60,000 bases of DNA from Takakia lepidozioides (taxonomy: Eukaryota; Streptophyta; Takakiopsida; Takakiales; Takakiaceae), in contig CM060732.1 in assembly GCA_030704615.1 (NCBI GenBank), forward strand, positions 29,557,053 to 29,617,052, given 5' to 3'. Positions 1 to 10,265 of this stretch are shown piece after piece; positions within the stretch are counted from its first letter, which is position 1, and every line of letters starts with the position of its first letter. The position numbers and the translations under genes were made by a program. Below the pieces are notes generated by a model. The model searched no databases. It worked only from the letters and a program-made list of their open reading frames with translations, and had not been told where the DNA came from.

Positions 1-208
1 CATCATGCACTCGTTTAAGAATATTTTCTTTACATCCGTCTGGCAATTCCAAGAACCTTTGAAAGAATTGTTTGGACAATCTTTCTTCCTTCGTTCCACA
101 GGGAATTTGATTCACTTCAAATTCTTTAATGGTCCAACCACCATGATCCCACCAGATGCCTGTCACATCTGGTTGTTCATGTCCCAGGTCCCCAGTATGG
201 TCGCCAAA

Positions 209-1156
209 TGTCGCGCGGCTTTTACTCACCCATCCCTTCGCTATCCGAGGCGGAAACTCCAAGATAGAAGAGTTGGAAATCTCTAAGTACTCAGCCCGCG
301 CAGAACAATCAGTCATGACCTACAGCTAGTGTATCATGGGGGTGTTTCCTATTTGTTTCCCTTTTCGCATTCATCTTAGCTACCTTACATTGATAATTAA
401 GTATCAGTTTGCTTCATCAATCTATCGGTTTCCTTCCTCATTCAATCCACAGCTTCACTCAGATCTCTCTACACAGTGTGATTGTATCGTATAAGTATCA
501 GATTATGATTTATCAGGTATCAGGCCGAAGCCATTATGTCTCTAATCTGCTCTACAATATCACTACAGCTTTGCATATAACAAGCATCTACTAATCCTCT
601 TTCCTCCTTCATCGTGCTCTCCATCTATCTCCGCTCCCCTGACTCCGAAGTCCTCCCCGCCCCTTCATTCCCGTTTCTCCCTTTATCCTCCTATCCGCGG
701 TTCTAACCGTTTCCCTCTCTAACCGTCGTATGTGAACTAACATGTTCCCTTCACAGGTGTTGTTCCCCACAGTCGTTCCCTGTCCTACTCTTCGTTCCCT
801 ATTATCGTGACAGCTGTGTCAAGCGTGACTGGCTGTGTTTGGCTGTGTCGGGCTGTGACTGGCTGTGGCTGTGGGGCTGTGACTGGCTGTGTGGGCTGTG
901 TCTGCTGTGACGACTGTGACGGCTGTGCTGTGTGTTGTGACGGGCTGTGTGGGCTGTGTGGGCTGTGACGACTGTGACGGGCTGTGTTGGCTGTGTGTGT
1001 GACTGTGTGTCGGCTGTGTGGGCTGTGAAAATGTAACCCCCCTCTACAGTGCGCTGCTGTCACCCCTAAGGCTCCTGTTGGTCTCAGTCTGTGCAAAAAT
1101 TAAGGGTACCCTACAGATCCCGTATAAGTGTCTAAGTCCCCTACAGTCCTCTAACA
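209..1156 (-). repeat. LTR A (5' LTR of the left-edge element)
   Basis: About 948 bp. On the minus strand it starts TGTTAG and ends GCGACA, the usual TG...CA ends. It contains a CACAGCC minisatellite and the conserved block shared with LTRs B and C. The primer-binding site adjoins it on the left (about 187-208). Confidence 0.85.
807..1027 (-). repeat. GGCTGTG/CACAGCC minisatellite in LTR A
   Basis: An irregular tandem array of GGCTGTG units spaced by GACTGTGAC, TGT or CTGTGT (plus strand). It lies in the first 350 bp of the LTR in element orientation, the U3 region. Open frames through it (His/Ser/Pro/Gln-rich) are low-complexity artefacts. Confidence 0.85.
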
Positions 1157-1204
1157 ACCGAGTGCACACTTCCGTCAGCATTCGCGGCCATGGGACAATG
1201 ACGG

Positions 1205-1325
1205 TGTTAAATACAAATAACTAGTTTATTCTACACTGCTTGACAGCTGTCGTGCGCATACATATCGCTACACAACTACATCGCTGTCCAAACCACACCA
1301 CACATATATGCAGTAGTCTGCCACA
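1205..1325 (-). repeat. Possible short 3' LTR of element I
   Basis: Read on the minus strand, this 121-bp segment starts TGTGGCAGAC just after the polypurine tract and ends TATTTAACA, giving TG...CA ends. Without a matching 5' copy in the window the LTR status is unproven. Its last 29 bases recur at 24,897-24,927. The sequence between it and LTR A (1,157-1,204) is flank or a longer LTR cut by the neighbouring insertion. Confidence 0.35.
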
Positions 1326-1340
1326 ATCGCCCCCCTAGCT
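1326..1340 (-). other. Polypurine tract of element I
   Basis: Minus strand reads AGCTAGGGGGGCGAT immediately before TGTGG. Its place between the coding end (1,573) and a TG start fits the plus-strand priming site of an LTR element. Between 1,341 and 1,572 lies 3' untranslated sequence with a short open frame that resembles nothing I know. Confidence 0.5.
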
Positions 1341-1572
1341 GGTGGATAGGTCCCTCTACTCCAGATAGCTACAAGATGTAATAGCCACAGCCGTACTAAG
1401 TCCGTCCCTATTGTACTCAAACTCTAAGACCAAGAGGCCGGGTACAAGAGTAGCCCCATCGTTAGTCGCCGTCTTGCAATCTGTGAACTTGAGCCAGGAT
1501 CTCGTGTGTTCAAGGTCTCCTAGTAGCTGGCCTTGCTTTCTTGTTAGCCTTCCATGGTTGTATCCACTCCCA

Positions 1573-1709
1573 CTATCCAATGCAATGTGGACATAACCAA
1601 TCCCCATGGAACCATCTCAAGAGGTGGAGTCAAGCATCCCATATGCCAACCTCTAGAGCATCGATCACACACCAGCATGGTGGCCCTTAGCAGACCCACA
1701 CAACATGCA
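1573..1709 (-). other. PHD finger ending the element I polyprotein
   Basis: Reading the minus strand across two single-base shifts gives a full Cys4-His-Cys3 set: CMLCGSAKG, then VCDRCSRGWHMGCLTPPL, then DWLCPHCIG and a stop codon. The spacing, the WH...C core, the TPPL after it and the closing WxCPxC are classic PHD-finger features. PHD fingers commonly bind histone H3 N-terminal tails, so a role in guiding integration is an inference. It sits where chromoviruses have a chromodomain. Alternatives (RING, LIM) fit less well because of the WH-x2-C core and the WxCPxC ending. Confidence 0.78.
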
Positions 1710-2987
1710 CCTCAAACTGCAGATACCACTGCCAGGTTTGGGTCAATCCTGCCATCGACATTCGGAAGGTGACATGGCGCACAATTACGCACATGGTCCT
1801 TCCAAGTTATGCCATCCCGACCCTCCAAGACCAAGACGCCTGAGGGCAAACCTCTCGAACCCTCAAAATAACACGTCCTGCAGTCACATCCAAGGTCGTA
1901 GGAGCAGTCTGCTGCAGATAGACATAGTCACCAGGGTTGAATCTCCGAACCCCAGGACGATAGCCCCCCACCACGTATGGTAGCATACCTCAACGTATCA
2001 CGGTGTTGTGCAATGGCAAGGTTCTCGAAAGCCATGGGCATGACTTTCTTGAACAACTCTGCACGCTGCTCACATGCACGTGCCCACACGTCCGGATCGT
2101 CAAGGTTAAGAACTGTAGCAGCTTCTCTGCGAATGGATGTAGGCAAATCCGGCTCTCGGCCAAAGAGAAGAAAGTATGGTGAGAAGGAGGCAAGTGATGC
2201 TTGCTTGCTGAACCTGTAGCCCATGGCTAACCAGGGTAACTGAAGGTCCCAATCTCCTAGGTGTCCCTTCTGCAAGCCATACTTGCGCAAACCCCTCTTT
2301 ACTGTCTGAACAACTCTCTCTGCCAAGCCATCGGCCTCAGGATGATCCCGAGAAGTGGTGCGGTGGTCTATCAAGGCCTTGTCACACAAAGCCTGAAACT
2401 CCCCCAAGAACTCTCTCCCTTGGTCCGTGAGTACCTCAGCTGGAGCACCGAATCGGCTAAGCACACAATCCAAGAATGCATACGCAGCTCCCTCACTAGC
2501 CTTATCAGGCAATGGAACCAATTCAATCCACTTGGAGAAGTGCTCCACCATCACCAACACGTACTTGTTGTGGCGCATGGTCAGTGGCAACGGCCCTGCG
2601 AAGTCAAGACTCCACCTGTAGCCCAATCCCATGATCGGAAGAGGGCAATTGTGGAGTAGGGGCGTTGAATGAAGCACGCACCCTGTCACACACCATGCAC
2701 CTAGCCACAAATTGTTGCACCTCTGTGTGCATACCACGCCACCAATACTGCCCCTGCAGTAGACTATGAGTGCGTCGCACCCCAAAATGCCCCAACTCCT
2801 CATGGGCATGCCGCACTAACCGTGCCCGCTGTGTTGGGTGAGGCACAATCCTCACTCGACCATCCTCCCACACTCGGAGCAGGTGTGTCCCCTCCCACTT
2901 GAACCTCTTGGCTCGTTGTAGGATCCGATCCCTCTCCTTGGCAGTCACAGTGGCTGCCGTGTCTCCAGTGCGGAGGTAGTCCAACAC
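1573..2987 (-). pseudogene. Element I integrase with C-terminal PHD finger (frameshifted)
   Basis: Retroviral-type integrase, which joins cDNA ends to host DNA. The N-terminal zinc domain is visible at 2,604-2,987 (HAHEELGHF, then CMVCDRV). The RNase H-fold core follows, with SLDFAGPL (first Asp), TDQGREF (second Asp) and HPEADGLAERVV (Glu), all at 1,928-2,809. A C-terminal segment with RRFNPGDYVYL then runs to the PHD finger and a stop at 1,573-1,575. At least four frameshifts break the frame: one near 2,700, one in a G run at about 1,971-1,976, one near 1,838 and one before the PHD. No chromodomain is present where chromoviruses have one. The family assignment is certain; the copy is dead. 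Confidence 0.88.
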
Positions 2988-4383
2988 AACTGAATCCTCA
3001 TGTATATCTTTGGCGCCACCTTGCTCATTGCTGGCCTCAGGTCCTCAGACACTTGATCTACAGTCATCCCTGTTGCAGGTCCAACCTGGCCGCTGCCAAT
3101 ACACAGAAATGCAGATGCATGCCATCCGGGCACCATCTCCTCGTCCGTCTCACCATGCCACCGAGCTCCAGTGTCATCCTGCTGGCTCGTGCATGGATTG
3201 CGACTCAACCCATCTGCATTGCGATTGACCAAACCCGGTCGATGCACAACCTGAAAGTCATACTCTTGAAGGATGAGTGCCCACCGTGCAAGCTTCCCCG
3301 TAAGCTTGTCTGACTCCATCAACCTTGAGTGGTTGGTGATCCGTGACAAGGGTGAAGAGATTGCCGTATAGATAGCACCTGAAGTGTGCCACGGCCCACA
3401 CTGCAGCTAAGCATTCTCCCTCATATGAGCTATACTTAGACTCTGCAGCGTTGTTCGAGCGGCTAGCATAAGCCACTACGAACTCTCTTCCCTCATCATC
3501 CACCTGTGTGAGCACCGCTCCAAGCCCCAGCATGCTCCAATCTGTATGCAGCTGAAAAGGACGCCCCCTGATAGGTCGTCTCAAGATGGGCGCCGAGGTC
3601 AACCTCGCCTTGAGCTCTTGAAAAGCTTGTTCTTGCTCATCTTCCCACTGCCACTCCTCCTGGTCCACCTTGGTCAGCTTGGTTAGAGCCTTTGCAATGG
3701 CACTAAATCCCTTAACAAACCGTCTATAATAGTTTGCTAACCCCATGAAAGCTCGAACTCGGCTCACATCCGTGGGGCGTGGAACCTGTGCAATGGACTC
3801 TACCTTAGTCTGCTGTACCCCCAATCCTCCAGGATATATCATGTGACCCAGATACTCAATCTGGTTGTGGAAAAACTTGCACTTTCCCGGATGTAACTTC
3901 AATCCGTGCCCTCAAGCGCTCAAATACCCCTGAAGGTGTCTCTCATGCTCCTCCACCGTAGCACTAAAGATGATGATGTCATCTATGTAGCACCGAGCAA
4001 ACTCCACCCCTGCTAGAATCCTGTCCATGACTCTTTGAAACTCAGCGGAGCGTTTTAAGCCCAAATGGTAAGAACCGCCACTGGTATAGGCAATCCTTCC
4101 CGTGCTCATTGATCCCCCAGAATGCCGTCTTTTGCTTATCCGCCTCCTTGATCGGCAACTGGTGATATCCGGATCGTAAATCCAACGTGCTAAAGACCTT
4201 GGCATGCCCAATGGCATCAAAGATCTCCTCTGGTGTCGGCATGGCATACCTATCGGACTTGGTCTGACGATTTACAGGCCGGTAATCACCGCACATACGT
4301 CTCTCCGTCCAATTGCCATAGACATCCTTCTTGGCTGGCATCACTGTGGCTGAAGCATACTCTCCCCCAGATAGCTCCACCAA
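2945..4383 (-). pseudogene. Element I reverse transcriptase and RNase H (frameshifted)
   Basis: RT fingers and palm start near 4,383 (VMPAKKDVYGNWTERRMCGDYRPVN cut here to its key parts: VMPAKKD and CGDYRPVN). STLDLRSGYHQ carries the first catalytic Asp and CYIDDIIIFS the YxDD pair (about 3,990). The thumb follows at 3,902 (KCKFFHNQIEYLGH). RNase H shows HTDWSMLGLGAVL, YSSYEGECLAAVWAV and TDHQPL at 3,258-3,600, and the connection to integrase ends in DGLSRNP. Frames change near 4,200, 3,905 and 3,300. The upstream 4,384-4,758 is a linker with an ELATDYANLSET-like RT lead-in. Standard Ty3/gypsy enzymes making element cDNA in virus-like particles. Confidence 0.92.
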
Positions 4384-4758
4384 ACCAGCCTCCCAAAGGT
4401 CCTGAGTCTCATCTGAATCAAGGAGGACCTCTCTATGTCATTGTATCTATAGGGTCTCCGAAAGATTGGCGTAATCAGTAGCCAATTCAATGCGAATCTC
4501 TTGAGCCCTTCAGTGCTCTTAAGTCCTTCAAACTGAAGGCAAGCAGTTCCTGTAAGCCCTCAAGAACCGCCGTATACGTTGTCTCTCTCCTCCGGTGACT
4601 ATAGGTCCAACATCAGGCTCCCAGTTGTCCTCCGTGACTGCAACCTTGAGTCCAGCAGGCTTAGAGGTAGAAGACGCGTCCCGTGGTTGCTATGCTGCAA
4701 CCTCTTGAGCAGTGACCACTGCCTCCTCTGTCAGTGACAATGTCTCATCCTGCCCCCA

Positions 4759-6013
4759 TCATCCCATCCTTGAGGACCTCCTCATCCGAGAAAAATCCCC
4801 AAGCTGATCCATCACCGCCGCCTTGGCTGCCAACTCCTTTTGAACCTCGAGCACCTCCCACGTGTGCCATGGATGCGCCCTGCACCTCGTGGTCCTTACC
4901 TGCTCGCCCCCACTCGCTGCCTGTACCGTCTCGGTAGGCAGGGAGACCATGAAGGGAAGTGTACTCCGTACTCTGCGTTGCTCAGCCATAGCCAAGCTGA
5001 TAATCCAGGTCAAGCAATTGAGATCCATTGCTTGCCCCAACACCTGACGACGTGATGCCTCAGAAAGAGATGGCACCGCCGTGGTACCTGTGGTAAAACC
5101 CCCGCCCGCTCGCGCTCGTCAGGCATTGGGCTCCACTAATTGTTGCAACTGGCTATCCCACAAGAGCCAGGTCCACCATCCCAAAAAGCATGGGATCCTG
5201 GGAAGCTGAGCAGTGTAGGTAATGCTACTCGTGGTTGACCCACCCCGTTGACCACTGCCAAAGGCGAACAGTCATCGTGTCTCACATGTTGAGACTGCCT
5301 CCCTGTGTCCAAAATGCTATCCACTATGAGGTGTGCTGGCCGCTGCGCCCCATCAAATGAACGCTTGAGCAGTGCGGGTGGCATCAAGTTAGTCCACCAT
5401 AGCCGTGGACGATGAGCCCATGACCCCCTGCAGCTGCATCCAGCAACACTGCTGACCCAAGCCACGACCGGACTTGATGCACACCGGCTATCACCCTGGC
5501 CCGAGAATCACCCATCGGTGGCACATTCTCCAAGATGTATGCTGGAGATACAGCTTGATGAAGCTGCAAGTGGCGCAAAATCCGTACCATCTCCCAAAAC
5601 AGACCCGTCCTCGAGTCTCGCAATCGATTGCCATGCCCGGCTGATGAATGCCCTTGGCAGGGCCAACCTGCCACTACCAGATCAATGGAGCCAACCCGCT
5701 CCAAATCCTGCGCCCCCAGCAACGAAATGTCTGCTGGCAAGGCTTGTTGGTATCCACGAACTGCAGACACTGGCAACAAATCAGGGTACTGCTGTACCAC
5801 TGCAACATGGCGCAGTGAGATGCGTCGTGCAGTCTCATCCCTCTCCACATACAGGTAACGTCGAACTCGTACACCTGCCTGTAGCACTGCAGCCAATCCA
5901 GTGCTGATCCCGCCAAACAAGTCTAGAAGGCATATGCCTTCATCCGGGCATTGCCACACAAGAGGTGTGGTGTCCAATGGTGACAACTGAGGTGGTCCTG
6001 GTGCAATCCCCAC
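4759..6013 (-). pseudogene. C5 cytosine DNA methyltransferase (DNMT3-like) inside element I
   Basis: Catalytic domain of a DNA (cytosine-5) methyltransferase. In 5,384-6,013: motif I LLDLFGGISTGL (residues 29-40, AdoMet binding); motif IV GWPCQGHSS with the nucleophile Cys at about residue 119 (5,657-5,659); DSRTGLFWEMVRIL; and motif VI YILENVPPMG with Glu at about residue 162 (5,528-5,530). A frame change leads into 5,136-5,465 with HRPRLWWTN (motif VIII-like). After one more shift comes FTTGTTAVPSLSEASRR then QVLGQAMDLN (motif X-like) at 4,990-5,110. The order I-IV-VI-VIII-X is canonical, not the permuted DRM order. GLFWEM after the catalytic loop and ENVxxMG resemble DNMT3. It lies between protease and RT on the same strand, with RT beginning about 375 bp further on, so it was part of the Pol polyprotein. 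About 400 residues; no reader domain attached. Two frameshifts and one in-frame stop make this copy inactive. Confidence 0.87.
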
Positions 6014-6072
6014 ACACTCTCCTCTTCTCCTGACGGTACGAAGGCCTCTACCCAGGCTTGTTTACCCGTCCA

Positions 6073-6700
6073 TCAGCAACCTGCTGCAAATCCTTGCTCG
6101 TACCCCAATGGAGTGTGAGCAACCATGGCAGGTAACTCCGCCGTACCATGCATGTCATCCTGCTCTGCTGGAGGTGGCACATCCTCTGCATGGGCATTGC
6201 CTTCCAGCAACTCTCCAGGCCAACTAACTGTAGCTGTAAAGGCGGCTAGTGTTGGCATCTTGCCCCGCTGGGCAGCCGCAATACCCCCAATGAATGTCAC
6301 AGGGAGCTGTGCACGACGACCATCCCCTGACTGCCATCCAGGCCTGTAGGATGTTGACTCCTCCCAAAAGTCCAGGGTGAAGCCCATGGGATATAACATT
6401 GCCCCACCAACAAGGACATCCTAAGAGACCGCGTCTGTCACAATGGCCTTGGCTCGCATCACTGAGCCATCGTAGGATGATCTGGTTGTAGTCCAATGGC
6501 CAACTCACGCCGTGTCATGCCCCGAGCCTGCTCTGATCCTCCCAAAGATGTATGTATCTGGAAAGGACAAGGCTCCATATCCGCCTCCATGAGGCCCAAA
6601 CCTGCAATAGCAGCTCTGCCCAACATCAGTGGCTGAGCTCCCGAGTCCAACAAGACCCGCAGTGGCCGGTACTTCTTGTCTGCCGGTCCACTCAAAGTGA
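6073..6700 (-). pseudogene. Element I aspartic protease
   Basis: Retropepsin that would cut the Gag-Pol polyprotein. RVLLDSGAQPLMLG near 6,630 holds the catalytic DSG and the following hydrophobic turn typical of Ty3/gypsy proteases. The C-terminal half continues in another frame (6,073-6,399) with PMGFTLDFW and PVTFIGG. Between this and the zinc knuckles (6,700-7,113) is low-complexity Ala/Thr/Ser-rich linker in two frames. The methyltransferase starts 60 bp downstream. Confidence 0.8.
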
Positions 6701-7113
6701 AAATGCCTCCTGGTTGTCTAACAAGACAACTCCAGGTGTCACCATGGCGCGCTCAAAAGGCTGGCCTAGCTGGCAGCTCCGTCAACTGGCAGCTGCAGCT
6801 TGCCATGGCGCAGCCGTGCAGTCTTGACCCTCAAATCCAGGATCCCTCTGCCACTACACCTTCCAGTAGCTCCGCAGAAGATGAAGTGACCTCCCCACTC
6901 TCGCAGAGTGTTGCTGCTAGTCTGAACACTGCAGCTGGTCTTACCCCCGGCGTCGCAATCATGGTTGCCGAGAACAGTGGGGCTTGACACACAGAGGTGG
7001 CTGCCCCCAATAACACACCGGCTGCACTAGCCTTGGTAGCAGGTGTCAGTGCTGCACGTGTAGCTCTCCCCAATGGCATAGTAACCTCCGCCTCGGTAAT
7101 AGTCAGGTGAGAA

Positions 7114-8866
7114 CTAGGTGCCATGGATGGCGTCGACACAGTCTCCGCCAATGTGAATGACTGAGGAAGCCTTGCCTGACGGCTTGCCTCCCCACGCTGT
7201 GGATCCCTCCACCTCTGCACCTCGTGGCTCAGGAACTCGTGCTGCTCCTCGAGTCACGGCTGCAGCAGACTCCACCTGCACTAGTGGTAGTGCTGCTCCG
7301 CACATGAATCCCATGCCTCCCATATCTCCTCCCTCAGGCGCAGGAGGTGGACCATCCCGCCTGGGAGCCGGTACCGCCTGAGCTGTAGCCATGGCAGCGA
7401 GCCTCCGCTCTAGCTGCTGAAGCCGGTTGGCCATGCCTTGGTCAACACCCTGACCTCCGCGTCCTTGGCCATGTTGATTTTGCCCTTGGCCTGCCCTCGT
7501 GCCCGACCACCTCGTCCTCTCTGGGCTGGTCCACCTCGCCCCCGGCCACCATTGTTCCCTTGGAACTGGCCTGGGCGCAACTCAGGATGCAAGTCATAAC
7601 ACTGGGCATCTCCATGCCCATACTTGCCACAATGCCCACACTGCAACTGTGCAGGCTGTGCTTGTGCCGGCCTTTTGCCACTCTATGGGCAATCTCTCTT
7701 GACATGGGGTCCTCCACATGTCCAACATATCACCCCTGGTTGCTGTTGGCCTGCAAAAGATGCTATTGGCCTCTGCACCTGAGGTCCCCTGTAAGCTCCA
7801 TGGAACTTGGGTTGGAAACCTTGCCCCCTGACCACGCTGTTGGGCAGTCCCTTGTGCCTGTGGGTTGGCAGCTGCGCCTCGTGCAGGCATGTCTTTGCCA
7901 AATCCAATGGTAACAACTCGCTCCTCCACCATGTTGAGCTCAATCCGCTCAGCCAGCAGAAACACATCTGCTAATGTGGGTTGGGCTGCTTGTAACAATA
8001 TTGCATCTTGCACCCTTCTCTTGAGCTCCTTGTCCAGAATTCCATACCAAAACTGGATTGCCTGAGCTTCAGTAACCCCTTGGGTCACACTTATCAAGCG
8101 CCTCATACGAGTGTAGGCCTCTCGCAAGCTCACTGGGTTTGCGCTGAAGTCTTGCAAACTTTGCAGCTTCTCTGTCCGTACACCTTGGTAGTTCCTCCGC
8201 AACTCCTAGAAGAACTCCACCACCGGGTTGAATCTAGGCACATGTGTTGTAGTCGTGGAGTAGTAGCACCTTTTGAACTGGTACCACCTGCAGAAGTACC
8301 GGCACTACTTGTTCCACTACTAGTGCTGGCAGTGGGAGATATTGGTACTGATGCAGCTACTGGTCGCATTGTGCCTCGAGTAATGGAGACGTAGTCAGGT
8401 GACCAATACATCCTCCACTCCTCAATCTCTGCTTCATGTCCTTGCCTGAACTCGTGGTAATCGTCCATAGGCGGGCCTTCCAAATGCTGGAACAGTCCCT
8501 TCCACGCCATGAATGGGGTGAACAGCTGTGGATTGCGCATCTGCTGCAAATCACACCAGCTGTCGAACTCTTGGATAATGTCATCCAGCTCAATTGTGCC
8601 CACAGCTCCAGAGTACCTACGAGGCCCCTTGGTAGCTCCATACATCTCCTCCATGTCGTCCCACCAATGGCGAATGAAACTGCATACCTGTTGATGAAGC
8701 CTCCGAGTCTGTGTTTGACTCTGCACAGTTGAGGGTGGAGGTGAAGGTGGTCTGAACGAAACCCTCGTCTGGTGAACCCACTCTCACTGCTACTGCCTGC
8801 AGCCGTACTCCCCTCAGAACCCCTGGGTAACTCCGTGATGACGCTCACAATGTGTACCTCCCCCAC
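7114..8866 (-). pseudogene. Element I Gag
   Basis: Capsid/nucleocapsid precursor. 8,130-8,726 is an N-terminal region with RHWWDDMEEMYG and YHEFRQGHEAEIEEW, followed by a Ser/Thr/Gly stretch. 7,594-8,202 carries the Retrotrans_gag-like core (SLREAYTRMRRLIS, AIQFWYGILDKELKRRV, FLLAERIELNMVEE). Two CCHC knuckles follow: CWTCGGPHVKRDCP near 7,690-7,730 and CGHCGKYGHGDAQC near 7,600-7,645. Arg/Gly-rich RNA-binding tails come next. Upstream residues at 8,727-8,866 open with a GTG, so the true start may lie further right. Three frames are used, so it is decayed. Confidence 0.82.
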
Positions 8867-9315
8867 GTGACACTATAAGGCTCTAGTACTAATTCTAATA
8901 GTGACACGGTAGGCACCTGTTGCAGTTTAAGGGTCATATCCCAGTGGCTCAGGGCACCTGCACCTGCATCCACCGCAAGAACTCCTATGGTTGGCTGGTC
9001 ATCAACCCAGTCTCACCATAGAAGAACACTGGTGGTCTTGCTGGTCATCACTCCAGCCTCACCACCGACAGCATACTCTAGGAATCAAATCCGCCAATCC
9101 CTATGAAAAGCAAGCGCCCACACAAAACCAACATGGCGCACAGTCAAGCATGCAGGTGTTGGGGGGATCCAAACACAAGAAATCAAAACATCAACACCCC
9201 CACACCAAAATCCATCTGCAATGCTGATCCTGCAGAATATCCCAGCCCAAAACCCCGGACTGACTGGAGAGGCTTTGGCACTACAAGTACAAGGTGTACA
9301 GAGATGGAGGGGAAG
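8867..9315 (-). other. Element I leader / upstream region
   Basis: No PBS or LTR of element I could be recognised here. At its right edge the sequence is cut by element II. Joining 22,414 onward to 9,315 (removing element II and one AATAG) extends an open frame from the right-hand flank for roughly 45 codons before a stop, so element II landed in a once-continuous sequence. Confidence 0.5.
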
Positions 9316-9320
9316 AATAG
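9316..9320. repeat. Left target-site duplication of element II (AATAG)
   Basis: AATAG lies directly left of LTR B; the same five bases follow LTR C at 22,414-22,418. A 5-bp duplication is standard for LTR retrotransposon integration. Confidence 0.8.
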
Positions 9321-10234
9321 CGCGCTTTTTACTCACCCATCCCTTCGCTATTCGAGGCGGAAACTCCAAGATTGAAGAGTTGGAAATCTCTAAGTACTCA
9401 GCCCGCGCAGAACAATCAGTCATGACCTACAGCTAGTGTATCATGGGGGTGTTTCCTATTTGTTTCCCTTTGGTATTCATGTTAACTATCTTACCATTGA
9501 TAATTAAGTATCAGTTTGCTTTATCAATCTATTGGATTCCATCAACTCATCCATTCATTCCACAGCTTCACTCAGATCTCTCTACACAGTGTGATTGTAT
9601 CGTAAAATCCGATTATGATTTATCAGGTATCAGGCCGAAGCCATTGTGTCTCTAATCTGCTCTACAATTACAGCCTTGCATATATCAAGCATCTACTCAT
9701 CATCTCTCTATCTTCACTTCCGTTCTTCATCTCTGCCCGATCCCCTCTCCCATGACCAGAAGTCCTCCTCCGAATGATCCCCTCATTTCCCCGTTTTCTC
9801 CCTTTATCTCCTATCCGCGTTCTAACCGTTTCCCTCACTAACCGTCGTCTGTGAACTAACATGTTCCCTTCGCAGGTGTTGTTCCCCACAGTCGTTCCCT
9901 GTCCTACTCTTCGTTCCCTATGATCGTGACAGCTGTGTCAAGCTGTGACTGGCTGTGTGAAACTGTGACTGGCTGTGTGTTTGGCTGTGTGTGCTGCTGT
10001 GTGGCTGTGTGGCTGTGTGTGACGACTGTGACGGCTGTGTGGGCTGTGCGACTGTGTGTGTGGCTGTGTGGCTGTGACGACTGTGACGGCTGTGACGGGC
10101 TGTGACCTGTGTAACCCCCCTCTACAGTGCGCTGCTGTCACCCCTAAGGCTCCTGTTGGTCTCAGTCTGTGCAAAAATTAAGGGTACCCTACAGATCCCG
10201 TATAAGTGTCTAAGTCCCCGACAGTCCTCTAACA
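9321..10234 (-). repeat. LTR B (3' LTR of element II)
   Basis: About 914 bp, pairing with LTR C. On the minus strand it starts TGTTAG, but its last bases are CGCG where LTR C ends CGCGACA, so about 3-4 terminal bases are lost next to AATAG. The minisatellite is shorter than in LTR C. Confidence 0.9.
9925..10112 (-). repeat. GGCTGTG minisatellite in LTR B
   Basis: Same unit family as in LTRs A and C, with different unit number and order (188 bp here, about 250 bp in LTR C). Copy number has therefore changed since insertion or during reverse transcription. Confidence 0.85.
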
Positions 10235-10256
10235 TTACCCCTTCCCCCCTCAAAAA
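10235..10256 (-). other. Polypurine tract of element II
   Basis: The minus strand reads TTTGAGGGGGGAAGGGGTAA directly before the TGTTAG start of the 3' LTR, the expected place for plus-strand cDNA priming. Confidence 0.85.
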
Positions 10257-10265
10257 GCCGTGTCC

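Larger units (their letters stand above)
1..1156 (-). mobile_element. 5' end of a Ty3/gypsy element (same family as element II), body outside window
   Basis: Positions 1-208 match 21,210-21,416 almost base for base, and 209-1,156 match the LTR at 21,417-22,413. In the matched copy this is the order LTR, primer-binding site, leader, read on the minus strand. This is therefore the 5' LTR and start of the internal region of a further family member, whose coding body lies left of the window. It differs from the 9.3-kb and 21.4-kb LTRs at many positions where those two agree, so it belongs to a separate insertion. The right flank begins ACCGA; the matching target duplication would be outside the window. 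Confidence 0.85.
1205..9315 (-). mobile_element. Element I: Ty3/gypsy retrotransposon carrying a DNA methyltransferase and a PHD finger
   Basis: Minus-strand order: gag with two CCHC knuckles (8,866 to about 7,400), aspartic protease (about 6,700-6,073), C5 cytosine methyltransferase (6,013-4,759), RT (4,383-3,912), RNase H (3,902-2,945), integrase (2,987-1,710) and a terminal PHD finger (1,709-1,573). RT before RNase H before integrase is the Ty3/gypsy order. A purine-rich tract precedes a possible short 3' LTR at 1,205-1,325. No 5' LTR is recognisable. Element II inserted just upstream of the gag leader, at 9,316-9,320, so the original upstream sequence resumes at 22,414. Many single-base frameshifts make this copy inactive. 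The family is Ty3/gypsy with a PHD instead of a chromodomain; I cannot name the lineage. Confidence 0.85.

Noticed and set aside
785-1096. 103-codon His/Ser/Pro/Gln-rich minus-strand ORF in LTR A (and its counterparts in LTRs B and C)
   Set aside because: It is the translation of the CACAGCC minisatellite; length and content follow the repeat, not a protein.
4759-6013. Host DNMT3 pseudogene inserted by chance into the retroelement
   Set aside because: Strand, position between protease and RT with no extra flanking sequence, and decay similar to the neighbouring Pol domains favour an integral domain. It stays a formal alternative until other copies are compared.
4759-6013. DRM-type (rearranged) methyltransferase
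   Set aside because: Motif I comes before motif IV in the chain, whereas DRM enzymes have the C-terminal motifs first.
9321-10234. LTR B as a solo LTR or as 5' LTR of element I
   Set aside because: It pairs with LTR C through shared variants and AATAG duplications, and element I has a different 3' end next to its own polypurine tract.
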